Assembly (NCBI GenBank): GCA_014377485.1
Contig: JACMPM010000132.1
Span: 1-64,000, forward strand
DNA length: 64,000 bases
Reading direction: 5' to 3'
From: Bacteriovorax sp.
GTDB lineage: Bacteria; Bdellovibrionota; Bacteriovoracia; Bacteriovoracales; Bacteriovoracaceae
Each line of letters begins with the position of its first letter. Within the stretch, counting starts at the first letter, position 1. A program made the translations under genes and the position numbers. Under the pieces are notes generated by a model. It did not search any database. It was not told where the DNA came from and worked only from the letters and a program-made list of their open reading frames with translations. Below are positions 9,243 to 16,988 of this stretch, piece after piece.

Positions 9243-10790
9243 ATGAGAATTTACTTATTACTCATTCTAACCGCCATAACTCTGTCATTCTCGACGGCAT
9301 ACTTTGCTTTGAATTTAGAAAAAAATAATTTTGCCACCGAAAAAGAAATCAGCAAGATTGCAGAAATTCAGCAGGAATTCCAGAGGACTACCACTCCTCT
9401 GGCCGTACTTGATTTAAGTTCCATGTATCCCTCTAGAGTTTATTTTGAGCTCATCCAACCTATCAGCATTTATTCTAAAAGCAATGTTTTGAGTCACGAT
9501 GCCTATTTTTCAAAAAGCTGTTCTAAAACTACCGAGAGAATGAGTAAACTGACCTTTGAGAAAAATGAAATTTGGGAAGACTTCCGCTGCAAACGAATTT
9601 CTAAACTACCTGATAATTTCTTTGAGGTTTCACCATTGATTCACGACAGTGGAATTAGCTATGCTTATTTTGCTTTTCTTTCGGGGCGTGAGCCCTTTAT
9701 CAATCCCGATTGGATCAAAGGGAATTTAAATTTTTTTCACGTTTCGGAATTAAAATTTTTGCCAGCCAATAGCTTAGAGCAAAATTTTAAAATTTTATCA
9801 AAGTTGGATAAACTTGATTTCGAAGAAATTGCCAAAGGGCAAAAGCATATCTTATCGAGTGATTTCTACTTGGTAAAAACAGAAAAAGACTTAGATATTA
9901 AATATCAAACTTTTTTGAGTACCCAATTTGAGAATTTTTTAAAAGAACGGTCATTTTTTGTAAAGGCTTATAAAGTGGGGGATAAATGCTTTTATCACCA
10001 AGGAAGCCAATGCTTTGAAAAAGACTCGCGCGGTATTTTAGAAATATTTCGGCAGTCATCAATTATTATTTTTTTATCCTCTATGCTGGTGTTACTTTTT
10101 ATTTCGATTATTTTATTTCAAAAAATTAAACAGCAAAAACATGAAGAAGAAAGAAAGAAGCATGCTCTTAGAGTTTTAACCCACGAACTGCGAACTCCTA
10201 TTACCAATCTGCTACTGCAAGTGGAAACCATTAATAAGCAATCTGACATTATTCCTTCTAATATTCTTGAAGAATTTCTAAAAATTGAAGGAGAGGTTTA
10301 CCGATTAAAAAGACTTGCTGAAAAAAGTATGAGTTATCTACAAACTCATGAAAGCAATTCTCTTGTGGCCTTAGAATATTTCCAAGTTCTATCAATTAAT
10401 AATTTACTGCAGGAGATGCTGGAAGATTATAAGGGAAAGTCTGTTTTATTTTCGCCAGTCTCAGAAGATCAGGCTTTTTATGTGGATGGATACTGGCTAA
10501 ATATCTGTCTCAAAAACTTAGTCGAGAATGCTCTCGTTCATGGATTAGCACCTGTTACGGTAACTGCTTCGATTGAAAAAGATATTTTGAAAATAGAAGT
10601 TCAAGACCAGGGGATCTGCCCTTATAAAAATTTGGATGAAATATTAAATTCAGATCGCTCGGGAAAAAATAGTACAGGACTTGGCTTGGGGTTAAGCATT
10701 GTTCAAAGAATTGTGATTGAAATGAATGGCAAATTGCTTTTTTTTACAAATCCAACCACCTTTAGTCTTTATGTAAGGAATAATCAATGA
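9243..10790 (+). CDS. Sensor histidine kinase with large periplasmic domain
   Basis: This is an inner-membrane two-component sensor. A first membrane segment covers residues 3-22, a periplasmic sensor of about 245 residues follows (Cys 93, 116, 249 and 257 could form disulfides), then a second segment at 273-292. The phosphoacceptor block is LTHELRTPI with His 314, the N box is NLVENALVHG, and the ATP lid reads STGLGLGLSIV. The sensor is not PAS or HAMP; its size and place recall the VxrA sensor (DUF3404), but I am not sure. No ribosome-binding site is visible; TTGACA at 9203-9208 could start a promoter giving a very short leader. It overlaps its regulator by 4 bp. Confidence 0.88.
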   Translation: MRIYLLLILTAITLSFSTAYFALNLEKNNFATEKEISKIAEIQQEFQRTTTPLAVLDLSSMYPSRVYFELIQPISIYSKSNVLSHDAYFSKSCSKTTERMSKLTFEKNEIWEDFRCKRISKLPDNFFEVSPLIHDSGISYAYFAFLSGREPFINPDWIKGNLNFFHVSELKFLPANSLEQNFKILSKLDKLDFEEIAKGQKHILSSDFYLVKTEKDLDIKYQTFLSTQFENFLKERSFFVKAYKVGDKCFYHQGSQCFEKDSRGILEIFRQSSIIIFLSSMLVLLFISIILFQKIKQQKHEEERKKHALRVLTHELRTPITNLLLQVETINKQSDIIPSNILEEFLKIEGEVYRLKRLAEKSMSYLQTHESNSLVALEYFQVLSINNLLQEMLEDYKGKSVLFSPVSEDQAFYVDGYWLNICLKNLVENALVHGLAPVTVTASIEKDILKIEVQDQGICPYKNLDEILNSDRSGKNSTGLGLGLSIVQRIVIEMNGKLLFFTNPTTFSLYVRNNQ

Positions 10791-11461
10791 AACAAGTTTT
10801 GATAATCGAAGATGATGAAAATCTTGGAAATTCCATCAAAAAAATAATTGAGCTTGAAGGAATGCTTCCTCATTTAGTCACTAATCTCGCTCTTGCGAGG
10901 TCAATTATTTCAGATTCCATAGATGTTATTGTTCTTGATTGGATGCTGCCGGACGGTCAGGGGATCGATTTTTTACGGGAAATAAGAGCGAAGAGCAATT
11001 TCACTCCAGTTATTATGCTTACTGCGAGAACAGATTTAATTGATAAAGTTTTGGGCCTTGAAACGGGGGCCAGCGATTACATGACTAAGCCTTTTGAATC
11101 GAGAGAGCTGGTAGCGAGAATCAGAGTTCAATTAAGAGAGAATCCTGTCAGTCCCGATAAAGAAAAGGACGACAGAATTGTCGTTGGAAAACTAATAATC
11201 AATACTCGCGAAAGAGCTGTGCATTTTGATGGAAGAAAAATCAACCTTACTAAAATGGAATTTGAATTATTAAAAATTCTGGCCGAAAATCCTAAACAAA
11301 CTTTTTCCAGGGAAAAGCTTTTAGATAAAGTATGGGGCTACGAAAACTTTCCAACCACCAGAACTGTCGATACTCACGTATTACAAGTCAGACAAAAAAT
11401 TTCAGACGATATTATCGAAACAGTCAGAGGCCTGGGTTATCGCTTAGCTTTTACTCAGTAA
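10787..11461 (+). CDS. OmpR/PhoB-family response regulator
   Basis: This 224-residue regulator has a receiver domain (residues 3-115) with acidic EDDE at 8-11, phosphoacceptor Asp in VIVLDWMLPDG, Thr in IMLTARTD, and Lys in YMTKPFE. The C-terminal winged helix (about 130-222) ends with the canonical RTVDTHVLQVRQK and TVRGLGYRLA. The ATG overlaps the kinase stop as ATGA, so the pair is translationally coupled and almost certainly cognate. The regulon is unknown; nearby candidates are the DsbA-like lipoprotein downstream and the carbamoyltransferase cluster upstream. Confidence 0.92.
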   Translation: MKQVLIIEDDENLGNSIKKIIELEGMLPHLVTNLALARSIISDSIDVIVLDWMLPDGQGIDFLREIRAKSNFTPVIMLTARTDLIDKVLGLETGASDYMTKPFESRELVARIRVQLRENPVSPDKEKDDRIVVGKLIINTRERAVHFDGRKINLTKMEFELLKILAENPKQTFSREKLLDKVWGYENFPTTRTVDTHVLQVRQKISDDIIETVRGLGYRLAFTQ

Positions 11462-11581
11462 TTTTGAATGTCAGGCCGAATTGACAAAGAACTTTCCTAG
11501 AACTGACTCTAGAATATTCCTCAATGCTACGATCGGTTAAGTAAGTCGCAAAGTATGACTAATAAAAACCTCGGGGGATTA

Positions 11582-12379
11582 ATGAAATTAACCAAACTAG
11601 CACTCGTCCTATTAGGCTCCATATTCATTGTAAGTTGTACTTCCAATGAAAAAATGAAAGCGCAAATCACTCAAATTCTTAAAGACGATCCAACCGTTTT
11701 AACTTCGGCCATCGAAAAGCACCCCGCAGAATTTATTGAAGCCCTTCAAAAAGCTGCGAAAAACGCCCAGGAAGAAATGGGTAAAAAACGCGAAGAAGAA
11801 GAAAAAATTAAACTTCAGGAGTCCTTTGATAAGCCTCTTGTTGCCGAAATAAGAAAAGATGAATCGATACGAGGCCCAAAGGTTGCGCCCATCACGCTGG
11901 TCGAATACTCTGATTTTGAGTGTCCATTCTGTTCACGTGGTTTTGAAACAGTTCAATCTCTCTTGAAAAAATATGATGGGAAGATTCGTTTTGTTTATAA
12001 ACATCTTCCACTAAGTTTCCATGAACAGGCGATGATCTCTGCTAAATATTATGAGGCCGTGAGAATGCAAGACGAGAAAAAAGCATTTGCTTTCCACGAT
12101 ACAATTTTTAAAAATCAGGGCAAACTTAAAAATGGAGTTGGTTTTCTGGATGCTACGGCAAAACAAGTTGGAGCAGATATGGCAAGACTTAAAAAAGATT
12201 TGAACTCTGAAGCTGTTACCAAGAGAATTGAAGCAGATGTGAAAGAAGCGGGAACTTTTGGAATGCAGGGAACTCCTGGATTTCTACTCAATGGAATACC
12301 GGTCAGAGGAGCTTATCCTCCTGAGTATTTTGTTAGTTTGATTGATGAATTACAAAAAAAGGGCAAGCTTAAATTATAA
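11582..12379 (+). CDS. DsbA-family thioredoxin-fold lipoprotein
   Basis: The likely start is ATG 11582, with a strong GGGGGA seven bases upstream; a longer frame from 11555 lacks this. MKLTKLALVLLGSIFIVSC is a lipoprotein signal ending in IVSC, so the protein is lipid-anchored in the periplasm. A charged coiled-coil-like stretch (residues about 50-85) is followed by a thioredoxin fold with ITLVEYSDFECPFCSRGFE, active site CPFC, and a cis-Pro region in FGMQGTPGFLLNG. Such proteins oxidise or isomerise disulfides in exported proteins. The many Cys-rich secreted proteins in this window are possible clients; that is inference. A terminator follows directly. Confidence 0.88.
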   Translation: MKLTKLALVLLGSIFIVSCTSNEKMKAQITQILKDDPTVLTSAIEKHPAEFIEALQKAAKNAQEEMGKKREEEEKIKLQESFDKPLVAEIRKDESIRGPKVAPITLVEYSDFECPFCSRGFETVQSLLKKYDGKIRFVYKHLPLSFHEQAMISAKYYEAVRMQDEKKAFAFHDTIFKNQGKLKNGVGFLDATAKQVGADMARLKKDLNSEAVTKRIEADVKEAGTFGMQGTPGFLLNGIPVRGAYPPEYFVSLIDELQKKGKLKL

Positions 12380-12402
12380 ATTTTTGGGTCTTTAGATTTA
12401 TG

Positions 12403-12436
12403 GGCATTCCAGAAGAATTTTTGGAATGCCTTTTTT
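12403..12436 (+). terminator. Rho-independent terminator after the DsbA-like gene
   Basis: The arms GGCATTCCA (12403-12411) and TGGAATGCC (12422-12430) form a 9-bp perfect stem with a 10-base loop, followed by six T. It lies 24 bp after the stop of the lipoprotein gene and just before the convergent DUF5989 gene. Confidence 0.9.
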
Positions 12437-12449
12437 ACCTGTGAATCAT

Positions 12450-12602
12450 CTAAAATAAAGAATATACAAATGGCGCAACGGTAGTTCCGTGAGCATAGAT
12501 GACCAGCGCCCCAAACAAAACTAAAAAGAGTAATATAGGTATGAGCCACCATTTTTTATGTTGGCTCAGAAAACGCATTAAATCTTTCATGGTTTCAATC
12601 AT
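12450..12602 (-). CDS. DUF5989-family micro-protein (50 aa), partner of carbamoyltransferase/SxtJ systems
   Basis: Read on the minus strand, the frame gives a short amphipathic head (MKDLMRFLSQHKKWW), one transmembrane helix LIPILLFLVLFGALVIYAHG, and the tail TTVAPFVYSLF. This matches my memory of DUF5989 proteins: about 50 residues, an RKKxWLxP motif before the helix and a VAPFxYxLF end. These normally sit between a NodU-type carbamoyltransferase and an SxtJ protein; here the gene is about 3.6 kb beyond them and inverted. I chose ATG 12602 because it gives the family length; ATG 12590 is an alternative. A larger overlapping frame at 12313-12552 is rejected. Function is unknown. Confidence 0.75.
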   Translation of the reverse strand: MIETMKDLMRFLSQHKKWWLIPILLFLVLFGALVIYAHGTTVAPFVYSLF

Positions 12603-12619
12603 ACAATTAGTTTTGATGA

Positions 12620-13873
12620 TTAAAATTTAATCGTCAATCCATCCTGAAGAGAATTCATATAAGCTTTTATCGCAGGGATGAGTCCAGCAAGAGTTCCGGC
12701 CACAAATATACCGGCTAGGTAAAACCACTCGGTCATCGATAGTGGTTGAACTTCCAAATAAACAGAAAAATTTGATTCAAGCCATGGTCTTACGAAATAA
12801 AGCAAGCCGTATAAAGAAACGACTCCCATTATACATCCCAATAACACTAGAAAACTTGATTCATAAATGAGCAATGCAAACACATGGCGTGAACTTGCTC
12901 CAAGAGATCTCAAGATTGCCATTTCACGGCGGCGTTCATTGATAGAAGTATAAAGTGAAATGAGAATGCTTAAAACTCCAACTAGTAAAACGCAGAGACT
13001 TACTAAAAAGAGAATTTGCTCTACATAGCCAATCGTCTGCCACATTTCTTGTAAGGCAAGACCCGGTATAATCGCCATGACAGGTTCTTTATCATACTGG
13101 TCAATTTCACGGCGCATTTTTAAAACTGCAATTCTCGATTTCAACTTCACCATAAATGAAGTGATCTGGGTTAATTTGATATTTTCTTTTTTAAATCGTT
13201 CAGGATTAATTTTATCGCCGCTTGGAACCCCGGTTTCCCAGCCAAAGTGCATGGCCTCCATTCCGTAAAGATTTATGAAAACTCCGGTATCAATAGGGGT
13301 TTGAGTAGGAGTGATAGTTCCAACAATATGAAAAGGAGTTGTATCGTGCGAGAGGATTGCTTCAGATGAAATCCCGTGACTTAAAACGATTGGATCGCCA
13401 ACTTTAAGTTGAAATTTTTTCGCAACTTCACTTCCTAGAACAACATCAAAAGTTTCAGTTGGAACTTTTCCTTCTCTTAGCACAACTTGTTTATCGCCAC
13501 GAAAGCGATAGTGTTCGAAAAAATTCTCGTCAGTCGCAACAACTCTAAAACCTTTATAAGTATCACCTAAAGAGATGGGAATGCTCCACTCAACAAGGTG
13601 ATTACTTTTGATCTCTTCATAAGTCGACATACGAATATTGTTAACTGCACCACCAATATGGAAAACAGTATAAAGAAGCAGTTGAAGGGGGCCACCTTTA
13701 GCACCAATAATTAAATCAGTTTTACTGATTGTATTGGTAAATCCTTCGCGCGCGCCATTTCTAATTCTTTCAATACCTAAGAAGAGTGTGACTGATAAAG
13801 TAATTGAGAGCACACAAAGCATGGAAGTGAATTTTCTATTTTTAATGGACTTGTAAGTTAAAAAATTAATCAT
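12620..13873 (-). CDS. FtsX/MacB-type ABC transporter permease
   Basis: This 417-residue inner-membrane protein has the FtsX/LolC/MacB plan: one N-terminal membrane helix (about 14-32), a large periplasmic MacB-like domain (about 35-290), and three C-terminal helices with INERRREMAILRSLGASSRHVF in the coupling loop, a hallmark of the family. These permeases do not carry substrates across the inner membrane but do mechanical work in the periplasm. It is the last gene after a LolD-like ATPase, a DUF3299 protein and a Fur-family regulator. The context suggests a metal-homeostasis role rather than lipoprotein sorting; this is inference. Confidence 0.88.
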   Translation of the reverse strand: MINFLTYKSIKNRKFTSMLCVLSITLSVTLFLGIERIRNGAREGFTNTISKTDLIIGAKGGPLQLLLYTVFHIGGAVNNIRMSTYEEIKSNHLVEWSIPISLGDTYKGFRVVATDENFFEHYRFRGDKQVVLREGKVPTETFDVVLGSEVAKKFQLKVGDPIVLSHGISSEAILSHDTTPFHIVGTITPTQTPIDTGVFINLYGMEAMHFGWETGVPSGDKINPERFKKENIKLTQITSFMVKLKSRIAVLKMRREIDQYDKEPVMAIIPGLALQEMWQTIGYVEQILFLVSLCVLLVGVLSILISLYTSINERRREMAILRSLGASSRHVFALLIYESSFLVLLGCIMGVVSLYGLLYFVRPWLESNFSVYLEVQPLSMTEWFYLAGIFVAGTLAGLIPAIKAYMNSLQDGLTIKF

Positions 13874-13882
13874 ATAGTGAAC

Positions 13883-14569
13883 CTAAATTTTATTAATATC
13901 TGGAAGTGAAATAGTTCTTGGGAAGTATTTTTTTAAGCTGGTGTCATGAGAAACAAACACTAAAGTGAATCTTCTCTTTTCCCATTCATTTAAAATTAGA
14001 TTCATAAATTCAGTGGTATTTTTTTCATCTAAAGAGCTGGTGGGTTCATCGGCGATAATTAATTTAGGATTTCCAATCAAGGCCCTTGCCGCGGCCACTC
14101 TTTGCTGCTGTCCTATAGAGAGATCGGTTACATTTTTTTCTGCGTGGTCTGTTAGACCCAGAGTTTCAATCAACTCATCGGCTTGGGCGTAAAAATCCAC
14201 ACCAAAGGCACGCTTTTTATTGATCAGGCAGGGGAGTACAATATTTTCTCTAATATTTAGATAGGGAATGAGATTAAAAATTTGAAAGATATAGCCGACA
14301 TTTTCACCGCGAAGATGATCTCTTGCTCCTTGAGAAATATCGTGGAGATTTGTTCCCAATACTTCGACATGCCCAGTTTTAACTTCAAGAACTCCGGCCA
14401 AAATATTTAACAAGGTACTTTTCCCGTGGCCAGAAGGACCGTAAAGAAAAACTTTTTCCCCGGATAAAATCTCCAGCTCGTCTATGTTTAAGACGAGCGG
14501 AGCAGGCTTATTATGGTGAGGTTTATATGAGAATTTGAGATCTTTTAAGAGAATTGATGGTGTTGTCAT
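13883..14569 (-). CDS. LolD/MacB-type ABC ATPase
   Basis: This is a 228-residue nucleotide-binding domain. Walker A is GPSGHGKSTL near residue 43, the signature is LSIGQQQRVAAARAL, Walker B plus D-loop is KLIIADEPTSSLDEKN, and the switch His is in FVSHD. The subfamily is that of LolD, FtsE and MacB, which pair with FtsX-like permeases, and such a permease follows after 9 bp. The His inside Walker A (GPSGHGKS) instead of the more usual Ser/Ala is mild variation. It is co-directional with the Fur-type regulator gene, so it is probably controlled by metal supply. Confidence 0.92.
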   Translation of the reverse strand: MTTPSILLKDLKFSYKPHHNKPAPLVLNIDELEILSGEKVFLYGPSGHGKSTLLNILAGVLEVKTGHVEVLGTNLHDISQGARDHLRGENVGYIFQIFNLIPYLNIRENIVLPCLINKKRAFGVDFYAQADELIETLGLTDHAEKNVTDLSIGQQQRVAAARALIGNPKLIIADEPTSSLDEKNTTEFMNLILNEWEKRRFTLVFVSHDTSLKKYFPRTISLPDINKI

Positions 14570-14581
14570 AATTTTTTAATA

Positions 14582-15001
14582 CTATTGCTTAAGTTCTTTT
14601 ATTTTTAGTCCATCCATTTTGTAAGATGACTCTAGATCTTTATTGGCATCTAAAGTTAATTTACCTGTTAGTTCTATTGGATAAAATGAAGGTTGAACTG
14701 TCGTTCCTTTTTTCATTTTAACTAATACTAATTGATTCGGCGGTGGAGGTGGTACGTGCATACAGGCCGGGACGTATGGCATAAATAAAAATTCAACAAC
14801 AGTTTTGGCATCGTAATCAAGCGGCATCATAAAACCCTTCATGGTAATTTCTTTGCCGAGGATTTTTTTCAATTCGCCTTTGGCAACTACCGTTTTAGTT
14901 TTAGGATCGAGATCCAATGTTTTTAGCGTCTCCCATGTGACTTCTACCGAGAAGGCTTGGGCAGTGAGAGTAAGCATCATAATAAGAAGGATTTTTTTCA
15001 T
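14582..15001 (-). CDS. DUF3299 periplasmic protein
   Basis: This 139-residue protein begins with a signal peptide (MKKILLIMMLTLTAQAFSVE). The DUF3299 core is visible: GKEITMKGFMMPLDY, then VVEFLFMPYVPACMHVPPPPPNQLVLV, a block with a conserved Cys-x-His before a proline run. No function is established; the Cys-His pair suggests metal or thiol chemistry. I recall that DUF3299 proteins occur with MacB-like ABC pairs in Zur-regulated zinc clusters of Vibrio; treat this as a lead. Here the Fur/Zur-type regulator gene lies 19 bp upstream and the ABC ATPase 12 bp downstream, which supports a metal-related unit. Confidence 0.82.
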   Translation of the reverse strand: MKKILLIMMLTLTAQAFSVEVTWETLKTLDLDPKTKTVVAKGELKKILGKEITMKGFMMPLDYDAKTVVEFLFMPYVPACMHVPPPPPNQLVLVKMKKGTTVQPSFYPIELTGKLTLDANKDLESSYKMDGLKIKELKQ

Positions 15002-15020
15002 AATATATTTCCGTGTTTAT

Positions 15021-15476
15021 TTAAGCTTTTTGGCAAGTTTCACAAACTCCAAAAAATTCTAATCGATGTTGAATGTCTTTATAACCTTTTTTTAAAAGAT
15101 TCGTTTCAATTTTATCAAGAATGCAGTCGTGAAATGAATCTATTTTTTTACATAATTTACAAATAATATGGTGATGGTGGTGTTGGGGATCATTGAATTC
15201 AAAATGGGCCAATTCTTTTTCTAAGTAGGCAGTATTAACTAATTGAGTTTCTACAAATTGATTCAAACAACGGTAAACAGTGGCCTGATCGCAGGAATAT
15301 TTTGGCAATTTTTTAAAAATTTCTTCGGCCGAAAAAGGACCATGCTCTTTAAGCAGCAGGCTTAAAATCATTTTTCGTGGTGCTGTCACACTTAGTCCAT
15401 TGGCCTTTAAAAGCTCGATACTCTTAGCTTCCAAATCAATTACTTTTTTATGAGAATGGGCGTGCGATGGCATCAA
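15021..15476 (-). CDS. Fur-family metalloregulator (Zur- or Nur-like)
   Basis: The 151-residue protein has an N-terminal winged helix (KANGLSVTAPRKMILSLL, then SCDQATVYRCLNQF as recognition region) and a C-terminal dimer domain with HFEFNDPQHHHHHIICKLC, a CxxC pair repeated near the end (CETCQ). This is Fur-superfamily layout with a structural zinc site; the His-rich strand fits Zur, Fur or Nur. AGAGGA lies before the ATG. As first gene of a DUF3299/ABC operon with a palindrome over its -35 region, it is probably autoregulated. Zur is my first choice from the operon content and Nur the alternative from the box sequence. Confidence 0.88.
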   Translation of the reverse strand: MMPSHAHSHKKVIDLEAKSIELLKANGLSVTAPRKMILSLLLKEHGPFSAEEIFKKLPKYSCDQATVYRCLNQFVETQLVNTAYLEKELAHFEFNDPQHHHHHIICKLCKKIDSFHDCILDKIETNLLKKGYKDIQHRLEFFGVCETCQKA

Positions 15477-15530
15477 TTATTCCTCTTGATCAATCCTGTT
15501 CAAGGCCAATTTTAGGAGTTAGACCATTAC

Positions 15531-15549
15531 TTTGCAAGTAGTTTGCAAA
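15531..15549. promoter_or_regulatory. Inverted-repeat operator candidate TTTGCAA-N5-TTGCAAA
   Basis: Arms 15531-15537 and 15543-15549 are perfect inverted repeats with a 5-bp spacer. On the minus strand the lower arm supplies a -35-like TTGCAA followed, 17 bp on, by TAAAAT, so the site would overlap the promoter of the Fur-family gene. The published Nur-box consensus (tTGCaa-N5-ttGCAA) has the same form. The divergent response-regulator gene starts about 45 bp to the right. Confidence 0.55.
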
Positions 15550-15593
15550 AATATTCTCACATAAATTTCTGTATATCGTTTATGATTAATATT

Positions 15594-16976
15594 ATGGAGA
15601 TTATTAAAATTTTACTCGTTGAGCCTAGCGAGTCTATAGGAGAAGTCATTACAAAAAGCTTACAAAGAGCTTATAATGCTGACGTAATCTTTCATAAAAC
15701 GGCTGCAGAGGGTGTTGAGCGCCTAAAAAAAGGTGAAGTCTTCTCACTTATACTAGTGCGAAACCAAAGTGATGAAACTCCTGAAATTCCTTCTGACCAA
15801 ATTGCTGCTCAATTTTTAAATATTATTTATGACCTTTCTTTAAAGACTCCATTGATAGTTATTGGTGAATTTGAACACACCTTTAAAAAATATGCTCTCG
15901 TTTCAGAACGGCTTCGAATAGAAGAAATTAATCGCTTGGTGCTGAAAGCTTTAGGGCTAAAAAAAGAAGAATTTGAACATTTGAAACTTCCTGATTATAT
16001 TGCTTTTCCAGTAAAACATTTTTACTTAATGAATGTTTCTCCCTGCAATGTTTATATAAAGCTGGTTAAAAAGGCTGGTGACGAATTTGTGAAGCGACTT
16101 AACTTCAATGAAAGTTTTAATAAAACAGATTTACAAAAATATGAAGAACTAGGATTGCTCGATTTTTATATTTTAAAAGATGAATACGAAGACTTCATGA
16201 ATGGACTTTTTCACCAAACTTTGATCAATCTTAAAAAATCGAGAACAATGGAAGAAAATATTGAAGTTGTCGGCGACTCTTTTGTCCTAGGCACTAATTT
16301 GATGCGAAGTTTAGGAATCAATGCAAATTGCATCGCTATGGTCGATCAAACTATTTTAATGATGAAGAATCAGATTCAAAAGGCCGACAAGCTTGGCCCA
16401 CTTCTCAAAAAATTACTCGATGATAAGTTGAGTTATTCATACCGGCATTCCTATCTCATTTCTGCACTTTCTTTTTCATTATTACCTAAAATGGAATGGG
16501 GTAGCGGTGATCAACAAAATATTCTGTTAGAAAAAATTTGTATGGTCAGTTATTTTCATGACATTTATTTAGATGATGAAAAATTGATAAAAATTTCAGA
16601 TCTTCAAGAAATGAAAGCTGCAGGCTTAAATCCAAAAGATTGGGACTTGCTAAATAATCACGCAAACCGCGCAGCTGTTTTAATTCAAAGTTATCCTCGT
16701 CTTCCACAAGGAGTCGACCTGATCATCAAGCAACATCATGGCGTCTCAAATGGAGTTGGTTTTCCTCTTGTACTAACCGCAGGAATATCTCCCATGGCCA
16801 TTTTTTTCATGGTTGTTGAAGATTTTGCGACCAACGTATTGGCGATGCCCGATCCACCAGAGAATTTGGCTAGTTCGATGAAAGAAGCAATCAAACCCCT
16901 CAAAGAAAAATATCAATTACCAAGTTATAGAAAAATTGTAACTGAAATTGAAAATCTGGTTAATCCTAAAAAGTAA
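15594..16976 (+). CDS. Receiver-like protein with degenerate HD-GYP output domain
   Basis: The first about 120 residues (MEIIKILLVEPSESIGEVI...) look like a CheY fold, but the region after the second strand lacks a clear phosphoacceptor Asp. After a linker, the C-terminal about 200 residues resemble an HD-GYP phosphodiesterase: YRHSYLISALSFSL, SYFHDIYLDDE with the HD pair, NNHANRAAVLI, and QHHGVSNGVGFP where HHExxDGxGYP is usual. The GYP loop has become GVGFP and some metal ligands are changed, so activity on cyclic di-GMP is doubtful; it may bind rather than cleave. ATG 15594 fits receiver starts; ATG 15582 and a far-upstream TTG are alternatives. Confidence 0.72.
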   Translation: MEIIKILLVEPSESIGEVITKSLQRAYNADVIFHKTAAEGVERLKKGEVFSLILVRNQSDETPEIPSDQIAAQFLNIIYDLSLKTPLIVIGEFEHTFKKYALVSERLRIEEINRLVLKALGLKKEEFEHLKLPDYIAFPVKHFYLMNVSPCNVYIKLVKKAGDEFVKRLNFNESFNKTDLQKYEELGLLDFYILKDEYEDFMNGLFHQTLINLKKSRTMEENIEVVGDSFVLGTNLMRSLGINANCIAMVDQTILMMKNQIQKADKLGPLLKKLLDDKLSYSYRHSYLISALSFSLLPKMEWGSGDQQNILLEKICMVSYFHDIYLDDEKLIKISDLQEMKAAGLNPKDWDLLNNHANRAAVLIQSYPRLPQGVDLIIKQHHGVSNGVGFPLVLTAGISPMAIFFMVVEDFATNVLAMPDPPENLASSMKEAIKPLKEKYQLPSYRKIVTEIENLVNPKK

Positions 16977-16988
16977 TTCTAAAAATCT

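Noticed and set aside
12313-12552. 79-aa minus-strand frame
   Set aside because: It overlaps the end of the DsbA-like gene and reads the DUF5989 gene in the wrong frame; the true small gene is 12450-12602.
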